In this document: positions 29,010-36,737 of the stretch, one piece after another
How the letters are laid out: every line of letters starts with the position of its first letter
Numbering within the stretch: position 1 is the first letter of the stretch
Assembly: GCF_003596405.1 (NCBI RefSeq)
Contig: NZ_QYUR01000006.1
Span: forward strand, 248,001 to 312,000
DNA: 64,000 bases
Source: Pseudomonas cavernicola
GTDB lineage: Bacteria; Pseudomonadota; Gammaproteobacteria; Pseudomonadales; Pseudomonadaceae
Reading direction: 5' to 3'
Notes under the pieces: model-generated
Told to the model about the DNA's origin: nothing
What the model saw: only the letters and a program-made list of their open reading frames with translations
Database searches by the model: none
Program-made: the position numbers and the translations under genes

Positions 29010-30557
29010 ATGAAATTGATGCCCGAAAACCTCCCCGATGACCCCTCAATGCTCAAGCAAATGCTGCTTGAAGCACTTGGCCGTCAGGAAGAAGTTGCTC
29101 AGGCTTTTCAAGTTCAAATCGTCGATCTGAAAGAGCAGATCAAGTTGCTTCGCCAGCGCTTGTTCGGTCGCAAATCCGAACAGTCAGTTGAACCAGGCAC
29201 TCCGCAGTTGGCCCTTTTCAACGAAGCGGAGAGTGTTGCCATCCCGGCCACTGACGAGACTGGCGAAGAGGAAGTTGTTGCCCCGACCAAACGCCGTGGC
29301 AAGCGCAAACCACTGCCTGCCGATCTGCCCCGCATCGAAGTCATCCACCAATTGCCCGAGCATGAACTGACCTGCACCTGTGGTTGCCGCAAGCACGCCA
29401 TTGGCGAAGAAGTCAGCGAACAGCTCGAAATCGTGCCGATGCAGATCCGCGTGATCAAACACATCCGCAAGGTTTATGCCTGCCGCGACTGCGAAACTGC
29501 ACCGGTGACTGCCGACAAACCGGCGCAATTAATTGAAAAAAGTATGGCCAGTCCGAGTGTCTTGGCGATGCTACTGACCACCAAATACGTCGACGGGTTA
29601 CCGCTGCACCGGTTCGAAAAAGTGCTGAGTCGACATGGGGTCGATATTCCGAGACAAACCCTGGCACGCTGGGTGATCCAATGTGGCGAACACCTGCAAC
29701 CGCTGCTTAATCTGATGCGCGATCAGTTGCTGGAAAGCCCGGTGATCCACTGCGATGAAACCCGGGTTCAGGTGCTTAAAGAGCCGGATCGAGACCCGAC
29801 CAGTCAATCCTGGATGTGGGTGCAAGCCAGTGGCCCGCCGGAACGTCCGGTGATCCTTTTTGACTACTCGACCAGCCGAGCGCAGGCGGTACCGTCGCGC
29901 CTGCTCGAAGGTTATCGCGGCTATTTAATGACCGACGATTACGCTGGCTATAACACGCTGGGCGCACAACCGGGTATAGAGCGTTTGGGCTGCTGGGCTC
30001 ACGCTCGCCGCAAGTTTGTCGACGCGCAGAAAGTGCAGCCCAAGGGCAAGACCGGCCGGGCCGATATCGCGCTGAACCTGATCAACAAGTTGTACGGCAT
30101 CGAACGCGACCTCAAGGAGGTCAGTGACGAACAGCGCTTGGCCGGTCGTCAGCAACACAGCCTACCGGTCCTGGAGCAACTGAAAAGCTGGCTGGAGAAA
30201 ACCCAGCCGCAGGTCACGACGCAAAATGCCTTGGGCAAAGCCGTGGGTTATCTGGCCAGCAACTGGAGCAAACTTGAGCGCTACGTTGAGGCCGGCTTCC
30301 TGCCCATAGACAATAACGCTGCCGAGCGGGCCATACGGCCCTTCGTCATTGGGCGTAAAAACTGGCTGTTCAGCGACACGCCCAAGGGCGCGACGGCCAG
30401 CGCTCAACTTTACAGCCTGGTCGAAACCGCCAAAGCCAACGGTCAAGAGCCGTATACGTGGCTGCGCCACGTACTTGAACGCTTGCCGCAGGCTTCGTCG
30501 CTAGAAGACTTCGAAGCTCTGCTGCCGTGGAACTGCACGCCAGAGATGCCACGGTAA
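29010..30557 (+). CDS. tnpC: IS66 transposase TnpC
   Basis: The DDE transposase of the IS66 element, 515 residues from ATG 29010 (a longer frame to 28827 overlaps tnpB and is rejected). It has an N-terminal coiled coil ([20 protein letters not shown]) and a zinc-finger region with CTCGCRK. The catalytic blocks are [23 protein letters not shown] and [20 protein letters not shown]. It appears complete and likely active. Confidence 0.96.
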   Translation: MKLMPENLPDDPSMLKQMLLEALGRQEEVAQAFQVQIVDLKEQIKLLRQRLFGRKSEQSVEPGTPQLALFNEAESVAIPATDETGEEEVVAPTKRRGKRKPLPADLPRIEVIHQLPEHELTCTCGCRKHAIGEEVSEQLEIVPMQIRVIKHIRKVYACRDCETAPVTADKPAQLIEKSMASPSVLAMLLTTKYVDGLPLHRFEKVLSRHGVDIPRQTLARWVIQCGEHLQPLLNLMRDQLLESPVIHCDETRVQVLKEPDRDPTSQSWMWVQASGPPERPVILFDYSTSRAQAVPSRLLEGYRGYLMTDDYAGYNTLGAQPGIERLGCWAHARRKFVDAQKVQPKGKTGRADIALNLINKLYGIERDLKEVSDEQRLAGRQQHSLPVLEQLKSWLEKTQPQVTTQNALGKAVGYLASNWSKLERYVEAGFLPIDNNAAERAIRPFVIGRKNWLFSDTPKGATASAQLYSLVETAKANGQEPYTWLRHVLERLPQASSLEDFEALLPWNCTPEMPR

Positions 30558-30610
30558 ACATAAAACCCTCCTTCTAAAAGGTAGGGTTTATGGAGCGGTT
30601 ACCCTTGAAC

Positions 30611-30759
30611 TGCTTCAATGGATCGACTGGATGCGCAGCCGTCGTAACAAGGAGGCGGTGAATTTTGTGCGCCAAGGTGGTCACCTGGACAAGGCTACGC
30701 GCTCTATCTATGCGCAAGGGGCGCGTAAAGGTAGTTTTGGTGCTCGCATGTGCAAGTGA
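30611..30759 (+). pseudogene. DUF746-like protein, 3' portion
   Basis: Removing the IS66 element and one copy of CCTTGAAC restores a single open frame: ...GHLE is followed by LLQWIDWMRSRRNKEAVNF and ends ARKGSFGARMCK with a stop at 30757-30759. The joined frame shows that the insertion is what split this gene. Confidence 0.75.
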
Positions 30760-30780
30760 CGCAACTGCTGTCCAGTGGGA

Positions 30781-30839
30781 ATGCAATTGGGTGTTCATGT
30801 CCGATGCAATTGAGTGTTCAAGTCCGTGCAATTGCACAG
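30781..30839. repeat. Tandem 23-bp repeats
   Basis: ATGCAATTGGGTGTTCATGT-CCG (30781-30803) is followed at once by ATGCAATTGAGTGTTCAAGT-CCG (30804-30826), 21 of 23 identical, and then by a third partial unit TGCAATTGCACAG. Repeated units of this kind occur at the ends of IS21-type elements, so it may be a leftover end. No transposase gene is near. Confidence 0.6.
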
Positions 30840-31213
30840 ATTAACTCGCCGTTGAAAAAAGTAGCGAGCGACGGCTAGGGCCGCACCCGTTCCCTACGGG
30901 TAGCGACATTCCCCACGTCCATGTGGGTCACAAGGTGCAACGTAGCGAAGCGGAGTAACAGCCGGCGACTGGCCCGCACGGCGAGCGTAGCAAGTCAATC
31001 AGCCGAAAAAGCGCACGACTGCATGGTTGCAGGAGTTGGAGCGAAGCAGGATGCCCGAGCCGACTTTACCAGCTGTAAATGAGCATTTTATTCGCTTCGC
31101 TCACTCCTTTTTGGCCGCGTTGAAACGCGTTCAACGCTTCGCTTTTGTGAGGCTGACTTCAACGTTGCATAGCCAAACGCAGTAGTTTTTTAACGGCCTG
31201 TTAAGTAGAACTG
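30840..31213. repeat. Right border of the island with small foldback repeat, member D
   Basis: No gene is seen. On the minus strand, TCATTTAC-AGCTG-GTAAA (near 31067-31085) is the core hairpin of the repeat family seen at 9513 and 51268. TTCAACGTTGCATAGCC and GTAGTTTTTTAACGGCC (31160-31200) match the outer arm of such elements. A GACATTCCCCACGTCCATGT-type hairpin lies near 30907-30935. Confidence 0.5.
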
Positions 31214-31618
31214 CTAGCGCTTGGATTGATGCAACTTGCTGACCAACTCGGCTTCCGCCCTGCTCAGCCCACAGGACTGCGTCAGGTCATCGACGCTGGC
31301 CCCCAAACCGACCAACCGGGCAGCCTGGGTGAAAGACAGACTGCTGGGGTCGCGCTGCTCCATCTGAGTCAACTTGTCCGGTAGCGGCGCCACGATGCGG
31401 CGCAACTCGTGCAGCTCTTCGCCCATGCGGATGCTACCGGTCAGGTAAGCATCCAGGCGCTTGCTCAGCTCCTTGATGCGCTGATCCCGCCCGGCATCGC
31501 GCTCGGCTTGCAGCAGCGCCTGCCTGGCGTACTCGCGCTGTTTGCCAGCCAAACGAAAGCAGGCACCAGCAAGCGCCACACAGACAAGGGCCAGCACAAT
31601 CAGCGCGATTTCCAGCAT
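31214..31618 (-). CDS. DUF2802 protein at the end of the chemotaxis operon
   Basis: A 134-residue protein with one N-terminal membrane helix (ALIVLALVCVALAGACFRL). A coiled coil follows (residues ~28-90: QALLQAERDAGRDQRIKELS), then a compact helical C-terminus (AARLVGLGASVDDLTQSCGL-SRAEAELV). It is conserved directly downstream of cheW in pseudomonads and starts three bases after it. Function is unknown. Confidence 0.85.
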   Translation of the reverse strand: MLEIALIVLALVCVALAGACFRLAGKQREYARQALLQAERDAGRDQRIKELSKRLDAYLTGSIRMGEELHELRRIVAPLPDKLTQMEQRDPSSLSFTQAARLVGLGASVDDLTQSCGLSRAEAELVSKLHQSKR

Positions 31619-31621
31619 GAG

Positions 31622-32101
31622 TCAGATACTCTCCAGCTCGGACCATTCTTCCTCGGACATCATCTTGTCCAGCTCAACCAGAATCAGCAGTTCGCCGTTC
31701 TTGTTGCAGACGCCCTGAATGAACTTGGCCGACTCGTCGTTACCGACGTTAGGCGCAGTTTCCACCTCGGACTGACGCAGATACACCACTTCGGCAACGC
31801 TATCGACCATGATGCCGACCACTTGCTTATCCGCCTCGATAATGACGATGCGGGTGTTATCGGTCACCGCCGCAGAGTCCAGACCAAAACGCTGACGGGT
31901 ATCGATCACCGTCACTACATTGCCACGCAGGTTGATGATACCCAGCACATAGCTCGGCGCGCCCGGTACCGGAGCAATCTCGGTGTAGCGCAGCACTTCC
32001 TGGACCTGCATCACGTTGATGCCATAAGTCTCGTTATCCAGACGGAAGGTCACCCACTGCAGAATGGGATCTTCGGAACCTTGTGCAGACGTTTTCTTCA
32101 T
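31622..32101 (-). CDS. cheW: Chemotaxis coupling protein CheW
   Basis: Links chemoreceptors to the kinase CheA. The 159-residue protein is one CheW domain: WVTFRLDNETYGINVMQVQE, VLGIINLRGNVVTVIDTRQR, and VYLRQSEVETAPNVG. Normal length. It is the second last gene of the cheY-to-DUF2802 transcription unit. Confidence 0.96.
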   Translation of the reverse strand: MKKTSAQGSEDPILQWVTFRLDNETYGINVMQVQEVLRYTEIAPVPGAPSYVLGIINLRGNVVTVIDTRQRFGLDSAAVTDNTRIVIIEADKQVVGIMVDSVAEVVYLRQSEVETAPNVGNDESAKFIQGVCNKNGELLILVELDKMMSEEEWSELESI

Positions 32102-32200
32102 ATCCCCAGCCTCGTCAGAACCGCTCGTCGCGGCGCGCGGGTGTACCCCGCTGTCGTTTCTCTAAAGCCCCGCACGCGGCGAGACTACTCCATCGTTTAA

Positions 32201-33001
32201 TTAATGCACTTGTCCATTGGCCATGCGCTTGGTGGCGCCACTGGCAATCAACTCGGCGAGCACCGAGACATCCAGCAACGCGCACATATGCTCGATCACC
32301 GTACCGGCCAACCAAGGCCGCTGGCTACGCTGACTGCGCCATTTGATCTCGTCCGGATCAAGACGGATCGAGCGGCTGACTTGATGCACGGCCAACCCCC
32401 ATTCATAGCCCTGCACCGAGATTACGTACTGCAAGCCCTGCCGGAAATCGTCACGGTAGCGATCCGGCATCACCCAGCGGGCGGTATCCAGCACCTTCAG
32501 GTTGCCAGCCTGGCACGGCAGTATGCCGAGAAACCAATCCGGCTGACCGAATAAAGGTGTCAACTCTTGGCCAGCCAGAGGGTAGATCGACCCCAGACAC
32601 ACCAACGGCACCGCCAAGGTCAGACCTGCGACATCAAACAGCAGGCATTCGAACGGCTCCTCGGCCCAGCTCGGGCGCCCGTCAAGTTGCAACGCTGTCG
32701 GCGCATTTTTGACCGGTTCAGGTAGATGCACCTCGACCACCGGTTCAATCAGCAGCGCTGGCGTTGCCACCGGCTGTGGCACGATAGCAGACGGCAGCTG
32801 TGGCGGCCGCTCAGCCAGGGCTACCGGCGGTGAAGGCGGAACCTGACGCGCATCGCGCACTTGCTCTTCGAGCACCGCGGCCTCGAACTCGTCGAGGCTG
32901 ACCGCGTCAGCCAATTCGACAGCCGCTTCCTGCAGCAAGCTATCCAGATAGGACTGCAAAGCCAGTTGGGGACGCGTAGCGGTAGCGACGGAACGGCTCA
33001 T
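32201..33001 (-). CDS. parP: CheW-domain protein, ParP-like
   Basis: A 266-residue protein with a proline-rich, variable N-terminus (~1-110) and a C-terminal CheW-like domain (ECLLFDVAGLTLAVPLVCLG; ILPCQAGNLKVLDTARWV). Together with the adjacent ParA-type ATPase it matches the ParP/ParC pair that places the chemosensory array at the cell pole. Start 33001 (MSRSVATATRP) is preferred by similarity; two further in-frame ATGs lie upstream (33016, 33031) and no site has a good ribosome sequence. Confidence 0.82.
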   Translation of the reverse strand: MSRSVATATRPQLALQSYLDSLLQEAAVELADAVSLDEFEAAVLEEQVRDARQVPPSPPVALAERPPQLPSAIVPQPVATPALLIEPVVEVHLPEPVKNAPTALQLDGRPSWAEEPFECLLFDVAGLTLAVPLVCLGSIYPLAGQELTPLFGQPDWFLGILPCQAGNLKVLDTARWVMPDRYRDDFRQGLQYVISVQGYEWGLAVHQVSRSIRLDPDEIKWRSQRSQRPWLAGTVIEHMCALLDVSVLAELIASGATKRMANGQVH

Positions 33002-33088
33002 AGAGGGAACCCGCATAAGTAATCTGTACAAGCTATCGGCCGACCTAGCGGCAGACTTGAGCGACGCTCGTCAGCAAAAACCTGCATC

Positions 33089-33877
33089 TCAGGCTACCTG
33101 CGCCGCTGGCTGCTGGGCCAGCAGGTGCTTGAGCAAGGCCCGGTAAGCCAACACGCCACGGCTCTTGTCGTCGAACTGCGACGGCGTCAGCCCGGCACGA
33201 CTGGCATCGCGCAGGCGCGTATCCACCGGGATATAAGCCGGCCAGAGGTGCTCAGGGTAGGCATTGCGCAAGGCTCGCAGGGTACTCAGCGAGGCCTGGG
33301 TACGCCGATCAAACAGGGTCGGCACGATGCTATAAGGCAACTCCTGTTTGCGCGAACGGTTGATCATCGCCAAGGTACTCACCATCCGCTCCAAGCCCTT
33401 TACCGCGAGGAACTCGGTCTGCACCGGAATGGCCAACTGGTGACTGGCGGCCAGCGCATTCACCATCAGCACACCGAGCAGCGGCGGGCTGTCGATTATC
33501 GCGTAATCAAACTCCTGCCCCAGTTGCGCCAGACTCTTGGCTATCACCAAGCCCAAACCACTTTGGCCTGGTGACTGACGCTCCAGCGTCGCCAGCGCGG
33601 TACTTGAAGGCAGCAGCGCAATAGCCTGGTTGCTGGTCGGCAGCAGCAACTGCCCGGGCAAGCCTTGCGGCACATTGCCCTGATGCAGGAATAGATCGAA
33701 AGCACTGTGCTCCAGGGTATCGGGGTCATGCCCAAAATAACTGGTCATCGAACCATGGGGGTCGAGATCGACCACCAACACCCGCTTGCCGGCATCCGCC
33801 AACAGACCTGCCAGTGCGATGCTGGTGGTGGTTTTACCGACGCCACCTTTTTGATTGGCTACTGCCCAGACTTTCAT
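33089..33877 (-). CDS. parC: ParA-family ATPase (ParC-like)
   Basis: A 262-residue MinD/ParA ATPase with the deviant Walker A NQKGGVGKTTT (K10, K15), VLVVDLDPHG near residues 34-42, and DYAIIDSPPLLG near 120. In pseudomonads and vibrios this protein directs polar placement of chemotaxis arrays. ATG 33877 is chosen because family homology starts at MKVWAVANQKGG; the frame upstream to 34078 is noise. Confidence 0.9.
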   Translation of the reverse strand: MKVWAVANQKGGVGKTTTSIALAGLLADAGKRVLVVDLDPHGSMTSYFGHDPDTLEHSAFDLFLHQGNVPQGLPGQLLLPTSNQAIALLPSSTALATLERQSPGQSGLGLVIAKSLAQLGQEFDYAIIDSPPLLGVLMVNALAASHQLAIPVQTEFLAVKGLERMVSTLAMINRSRKQELPYSIVPTLFDRRTQASLSTLRALRNAYPEHLWPAYIPVDTRLRDASRAGLTPSQFDDKSRGVLAYRALLKHLLAQQPAAQVA

Positions 33878-33932
33878 GTTCTTCGTCCTCCCGGCACAAC
33901 TCGAGGCTTGCCGAGAACTAGCGCCGCCCTTT

Positions 33933-34805
33933 TTATAGAGCTGGCGACGGGGAATTGACGGCACCCGCTGCGGAAACCTGTGCTGCAGGCGTCGGTGCAG
34001 GTTGCATGCCAGCCCGCTGCAGAGCGCTATCTGGTTTGGCATGGGCACTGCCCACCGCACTGACGCTGCGGCGCACATCGAGGTTGCGCGAGATCACCAG
34101 CACCACTCGACGGTTACGGGCACGCCCATCCGCCGAGGCATTGTCCGCAATCGGCTGGAACTCACCATAACCCACTGCCGCTAAACGCGCGGGATTGAGT
34201 CCATCCATCGCCAGCATCCGCACGATGCTGGCCGCCCGCGCCGATGACAGCTCCCAGTTGGTCGGAAACTGCGCGGTTTTAATCGGCAGATTGTCCGTGA
34301 ACCCTTCGACGTGTACGGGGTTTTCATAGGGCGCCAGAATTTTGGAAACCTTCTCGATGAGGGTGAACGCCGCGTCGTTGGGAATGGCATCCCCGCTGGT
34401 GAACAACAAACTGGAATTCAGCTCGATCTCAACCCACAACTCATTCCCGCGCACCGTCAGCTGTTCGGCCTTGATCAACTCGCCGAAGGCGGCACGCACG
34501 CTGTCAGTGATTTCTTGCAGCGCCTTGCTGGGATCCTGGTCACGCGCATTGTCTTCGTCCTGCATACGCTCGGGCTCGGTGGTCAACGGCCGCTCCTCGC
34601 CCACCGGGATGGGCTTGATGGCACGATCGGGCTGATTGAACACCCCAACCAGGGTATCGGAGAGGATCTTGTACTTGCCTTCATTGATCGAAGAGATCGA
34701 GTACATCACCACAAAAAAGGCGAACAGCAACGTGATGAAATCGGCGTAGGAAACCAGCCAACGCTCGTGATTTTCATGCTCTTCATGATGACGCCGACGG
34801 GTCAT
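33933..34805 (-). CDS. motD: Flagellar stator protein MotD (MotB type)
   Basis: Anchors the MotCD stator to peptidoglycan. The 290-residue protein has a basic and His/Glu-rich N-terminus, one membrane helix with the proton-binding aspartate D22 (WLVSYADFITLLFAFFVVMY), and an OmpA-type peptidoglycan-binding domain (VHVEGFTDNLPIK; NWELSSARAASIVRML; GRARNRRVVLVI). It is 14 bases from motC, forming the stator pair used in swarming. Confidence 0.95.
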   Translation of the reverse strand: MTRRRHHEEHENHERWLVSYADFITLLFAFFVVMYSISSINEGKYKILSDTLVGVFNQPDRAIKPIPVGEERPLTTEPERMQDEDNARDQDPSKALQEITDSVRAAFGELIKAEQLTVRGNELWVEIELNSSLLFTSGDAIPNDAAFTLIEKVSKILAPYENPVHVEGFTDNLPIKTAQFPTNWELSSARAASIVRMLAMDGLNPARLAAVGYGEFQPIADNASADGRARNRRVVLVISRNLDVRRSVSAVGSAHAKPDSALQRAGMQPAPTPAAQVSAAGAVNSPSPAL

Positions 34806-34819
34806 ATTAGGCAGAGCCT

Positions 34820-35560
34820 TCAGTCCATGAAGCCTTGCAGCTTCAGTTCAATGGAGCGCGGGTTCTCACCTTCGGCGATCGAGAGAATCCCCTCCAGGAG
34901 CATTTCGCGGTAACGCGATTGGCGCAGGGCGATGGCTTTGAGCTTGTTGCCAATCGGCAACAACAGCAGGTTAGCGAAACCCACACCGTAGATGGTGGCG
35001 ACGAAAGCCACGGCGATACCACTGCCGAGCATGCTCGGGTCGGCCAGGTTACCCATGACATGAATCAGACCCATCACCGCGCCGATGATACCGATGGTGG
35101 GAGCGTAACCACCCATGCTCTCGAACACCTTGGCGGCTTGAATATCCCGTCCTTCCTGAGTGTAAAGATCGACTTCGAGAATGCTGCGAATAGCCTCCGG
35201 CTCAGCCCCATCGACCAGCAGTTGCAGGCCTTTGCGCGCGTAAGGATCGGGCTCTGCATCCGCCACAGCCTCAAGCCCAAGCAGACCCTCTTTACGCGCC
35301 GTCATGCTCCAACCCACCACCCGGTTGATGCCACCAGCCAAGTCCACGCGCGGCGGAAAAAAGATCCAGCGCAGCACTACCAGCGCACGCTTGAACACGC
35401 TCATCGGAGCCTGGAGAAATGCCGCACCCAAGGTGCCGCCAATCACGATCAAAGCCGCCGGACCGTTCAACAGGGCACCGACATGCCCGCCCTCGAGGTA
35501 ATTGCCACCAAGAATGGCGACAAACGCCAGAATGACCCCGATAAGGCTCAATACATCCAT
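34820..35560 (-). CDS. motC: Flagellar stator protein MotC (MotA type)
   Basis: The proton-channel partner of MotD. The 246-residue protein has four membrane segments and a cytoplasmic loop with charged residues that contact FliG. Landmarks are GVILAFVAILGGNYLEGGHV at the N-terminus and GGYAPTIGIIGAVMGLIHVM, then ATIYGVGFANLLLLPIGNKL. ATG 35560 is set by family homology over the longer frame to 35608. Confidence 0.95.
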   Translation of the reverse strand: MDVLSLIGVILAFVAILGGNYLEGGHVGALLNGPAALIVIGGTLGAAFLQAPMSVFKRALVVLRWIFFPPRVDLAGGINRVVGWSMTARKEGLLGLEAVADAEPDPYARKGLQLLVDGAEPEAIRSILEVDLYTQEGRDIQAAKVFESMGGYAPTIGIIGAVMGLIHVMGNLADPSMLGSGIAVAFVATIYGVGFANLLLLPIGNKLKAIALRQSRYREMLLEGILSIAEGENPRSIELKLQGFMD

Positions 35561-35576
35561 TACAGGCAGCCCCACA

Positions 35577-36689
35577 TTACAAACAGGCCTCGACCAAATG
35601 CCGGCCAATATCGTCGAGACCGTAAATGGCGTCCGCCAGATCGGCCTTCACGATCGCCATGGGCATGCCGTAAATCACGCAACTCGCTTCGTCCTGCGCC
35701 CACACCTGACTGCCACCTTGCTTCAGCAAGCGCGCGCCTTCCCGGCCATCCGCCCCCATGCCGGTGAGCACCACGGCCAGCACCTTGTCATGAAACGATT
35801 TAGCCGCCGAACCGAAGGTGATGTCCACGCAGGGCCGGTAGTTCAGACGCTCATCGCCCGGCAGAATTTTTACCGCGCCACGCCCGTCGATCATCATCTG
35901 CTTGCCGCCAGGCGCCAACAGGGCCAGGCCGGGGCGCAACAAATCGCCATCCTCGGCTTCTTTGACGTTGATGCGGCAGAGCTTATCCAGGCGCTCGGCA
36001 AAAGCTTTAGTGAACGCGGCCGGCATGTGCTGGATGAGAACTATCGGAGCCGGAAAGTTGGCCGGCAGCTGCGTCAGCACCCGCTGCAATGCCACTGGCC
36101 CCCCTGTCGAAGTGCCAATAGCCAGAAGTTTATAGGCTTTGCGCTTGGGTGCAGCGCTGGCCACCGATGCACTGCTGGAGGCCGCCGGCACGGCAGCACG
36201 CGCCAGGCTATCGGGGCGAATGGCAGGCACCGTTGCAGGGTTTGGCGCCGATGACGCTACGGACGACGCCGTGTAATTGCTGTAACGGCGGTTACTGCGG
36301 GCGATGCTGTGCACCTTCTCGCAGAGCAATTGCTTAACCTTCTCCGGGTTGCGCGAAATATCTTCAAAATTCTTCGGCAGAAAATCCACGGCCCCGGCAT
36401 CCAGCGCATCCAGCGTCACGCGAGCGCCTTCGTGGGTCAGCGAGGAGAACATCAACACCGGCGTCGGGCAGCGCTGCATGATGTGCCGCACCGCAGTGAT
36501 GCCGTCCATCATCGGCATCTCGTAGTCCATGGTGATGACGTCCGGCTTCAGCGCGAGCGCCTGGTCGATCGCCTCACGGCCATTGGTGGCAGTGCCGATC
36601 ACCTGGATATTCGGGTCGGCGGAAAGAATCTCCGAGACACGCCGGCGGAAGAAACCCGAGTCGTCCACCACCAGGACCTTAACTACCAT
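35577..36689 (-). CDS. cheB: Chemotaxis response regulator / methylesterase CheB
   Basis: Removes methyl groups from chemoreceptors when phosphorylated by CheA. The 370-residue protein has an N-terminal receiver (KVLVVDDSGFFRRRV, D55 in VITMDYEMP), an alanine/serine-rich linker (~140-182), and the C-terminal esterase with S194 (IGTSTGGPVALQ), H221 (VLIQHMPAAFT) and D314 (GMGADGREGA). ATG 36689 has AGGAGTGG upstream and is preferred to the frame start at 36716. Confidence 0.95.
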   Translation of the reverse strand: MVVKVLVVDDSGFFRRRVSEILSADPNIQVIGTATNGREAIDQALALKPDVITMDYEMPMMDGITAVRHIMQRCPTPVLMFSSLTHEGARVTLDALDAGAVDFLPKNFEDISRNPEKVKQLLCEKVHSIARSNRRYSNYTASSVASSAPNPATVPAIRPDSLARAAVPAASSSASVASAAPKRKAYKLLAIGTSTGGPVALQRVLTQLPANFPAPIVLIQHMPAAFTKAFAERLDKLCRINVKEAEDGDLLRPGLALLAPGGKQMMIDGRGAVKILPGDERLNYRPCVDITFGSAAKSFHDKVLAVVLTGMGADGREGARLLKQGGSQVWAQDEASCVIYGMPMAIVKADLADAIYGLDDIGRHLVEACL

Positions 36690-36737
36690 AACCACTCCTA
36701 ACAAGCGCCGAGCCAAACCGGCCAGACCAGCAAAAAA

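Larger units (their letters stand above)
28548..30602 (+). mobile_element. IS66-family insertion sequence (2055 bp) with 8-bp target duplication
   Basis: The left end GTAAGCGATCCACAGACC and the complement of the right end GTAACCGCTCCATAAACC are the IS66-type terminal repeats. CCTTGAAC occurs directly on both sides (28540-28547 and 30603-30610), a perfect 8-bp target duplication typical of IS66. The element carries tnpB and tnpC but no tnpA: only 85 bases separate the left end from tnpB. Confidence 0.93.

Noticed and set aside
30781..30839. CRISPR array
   Set aside because: The 23-bp units are directly adjacent with no spacers and there are only two full copies; no cas genes are present.
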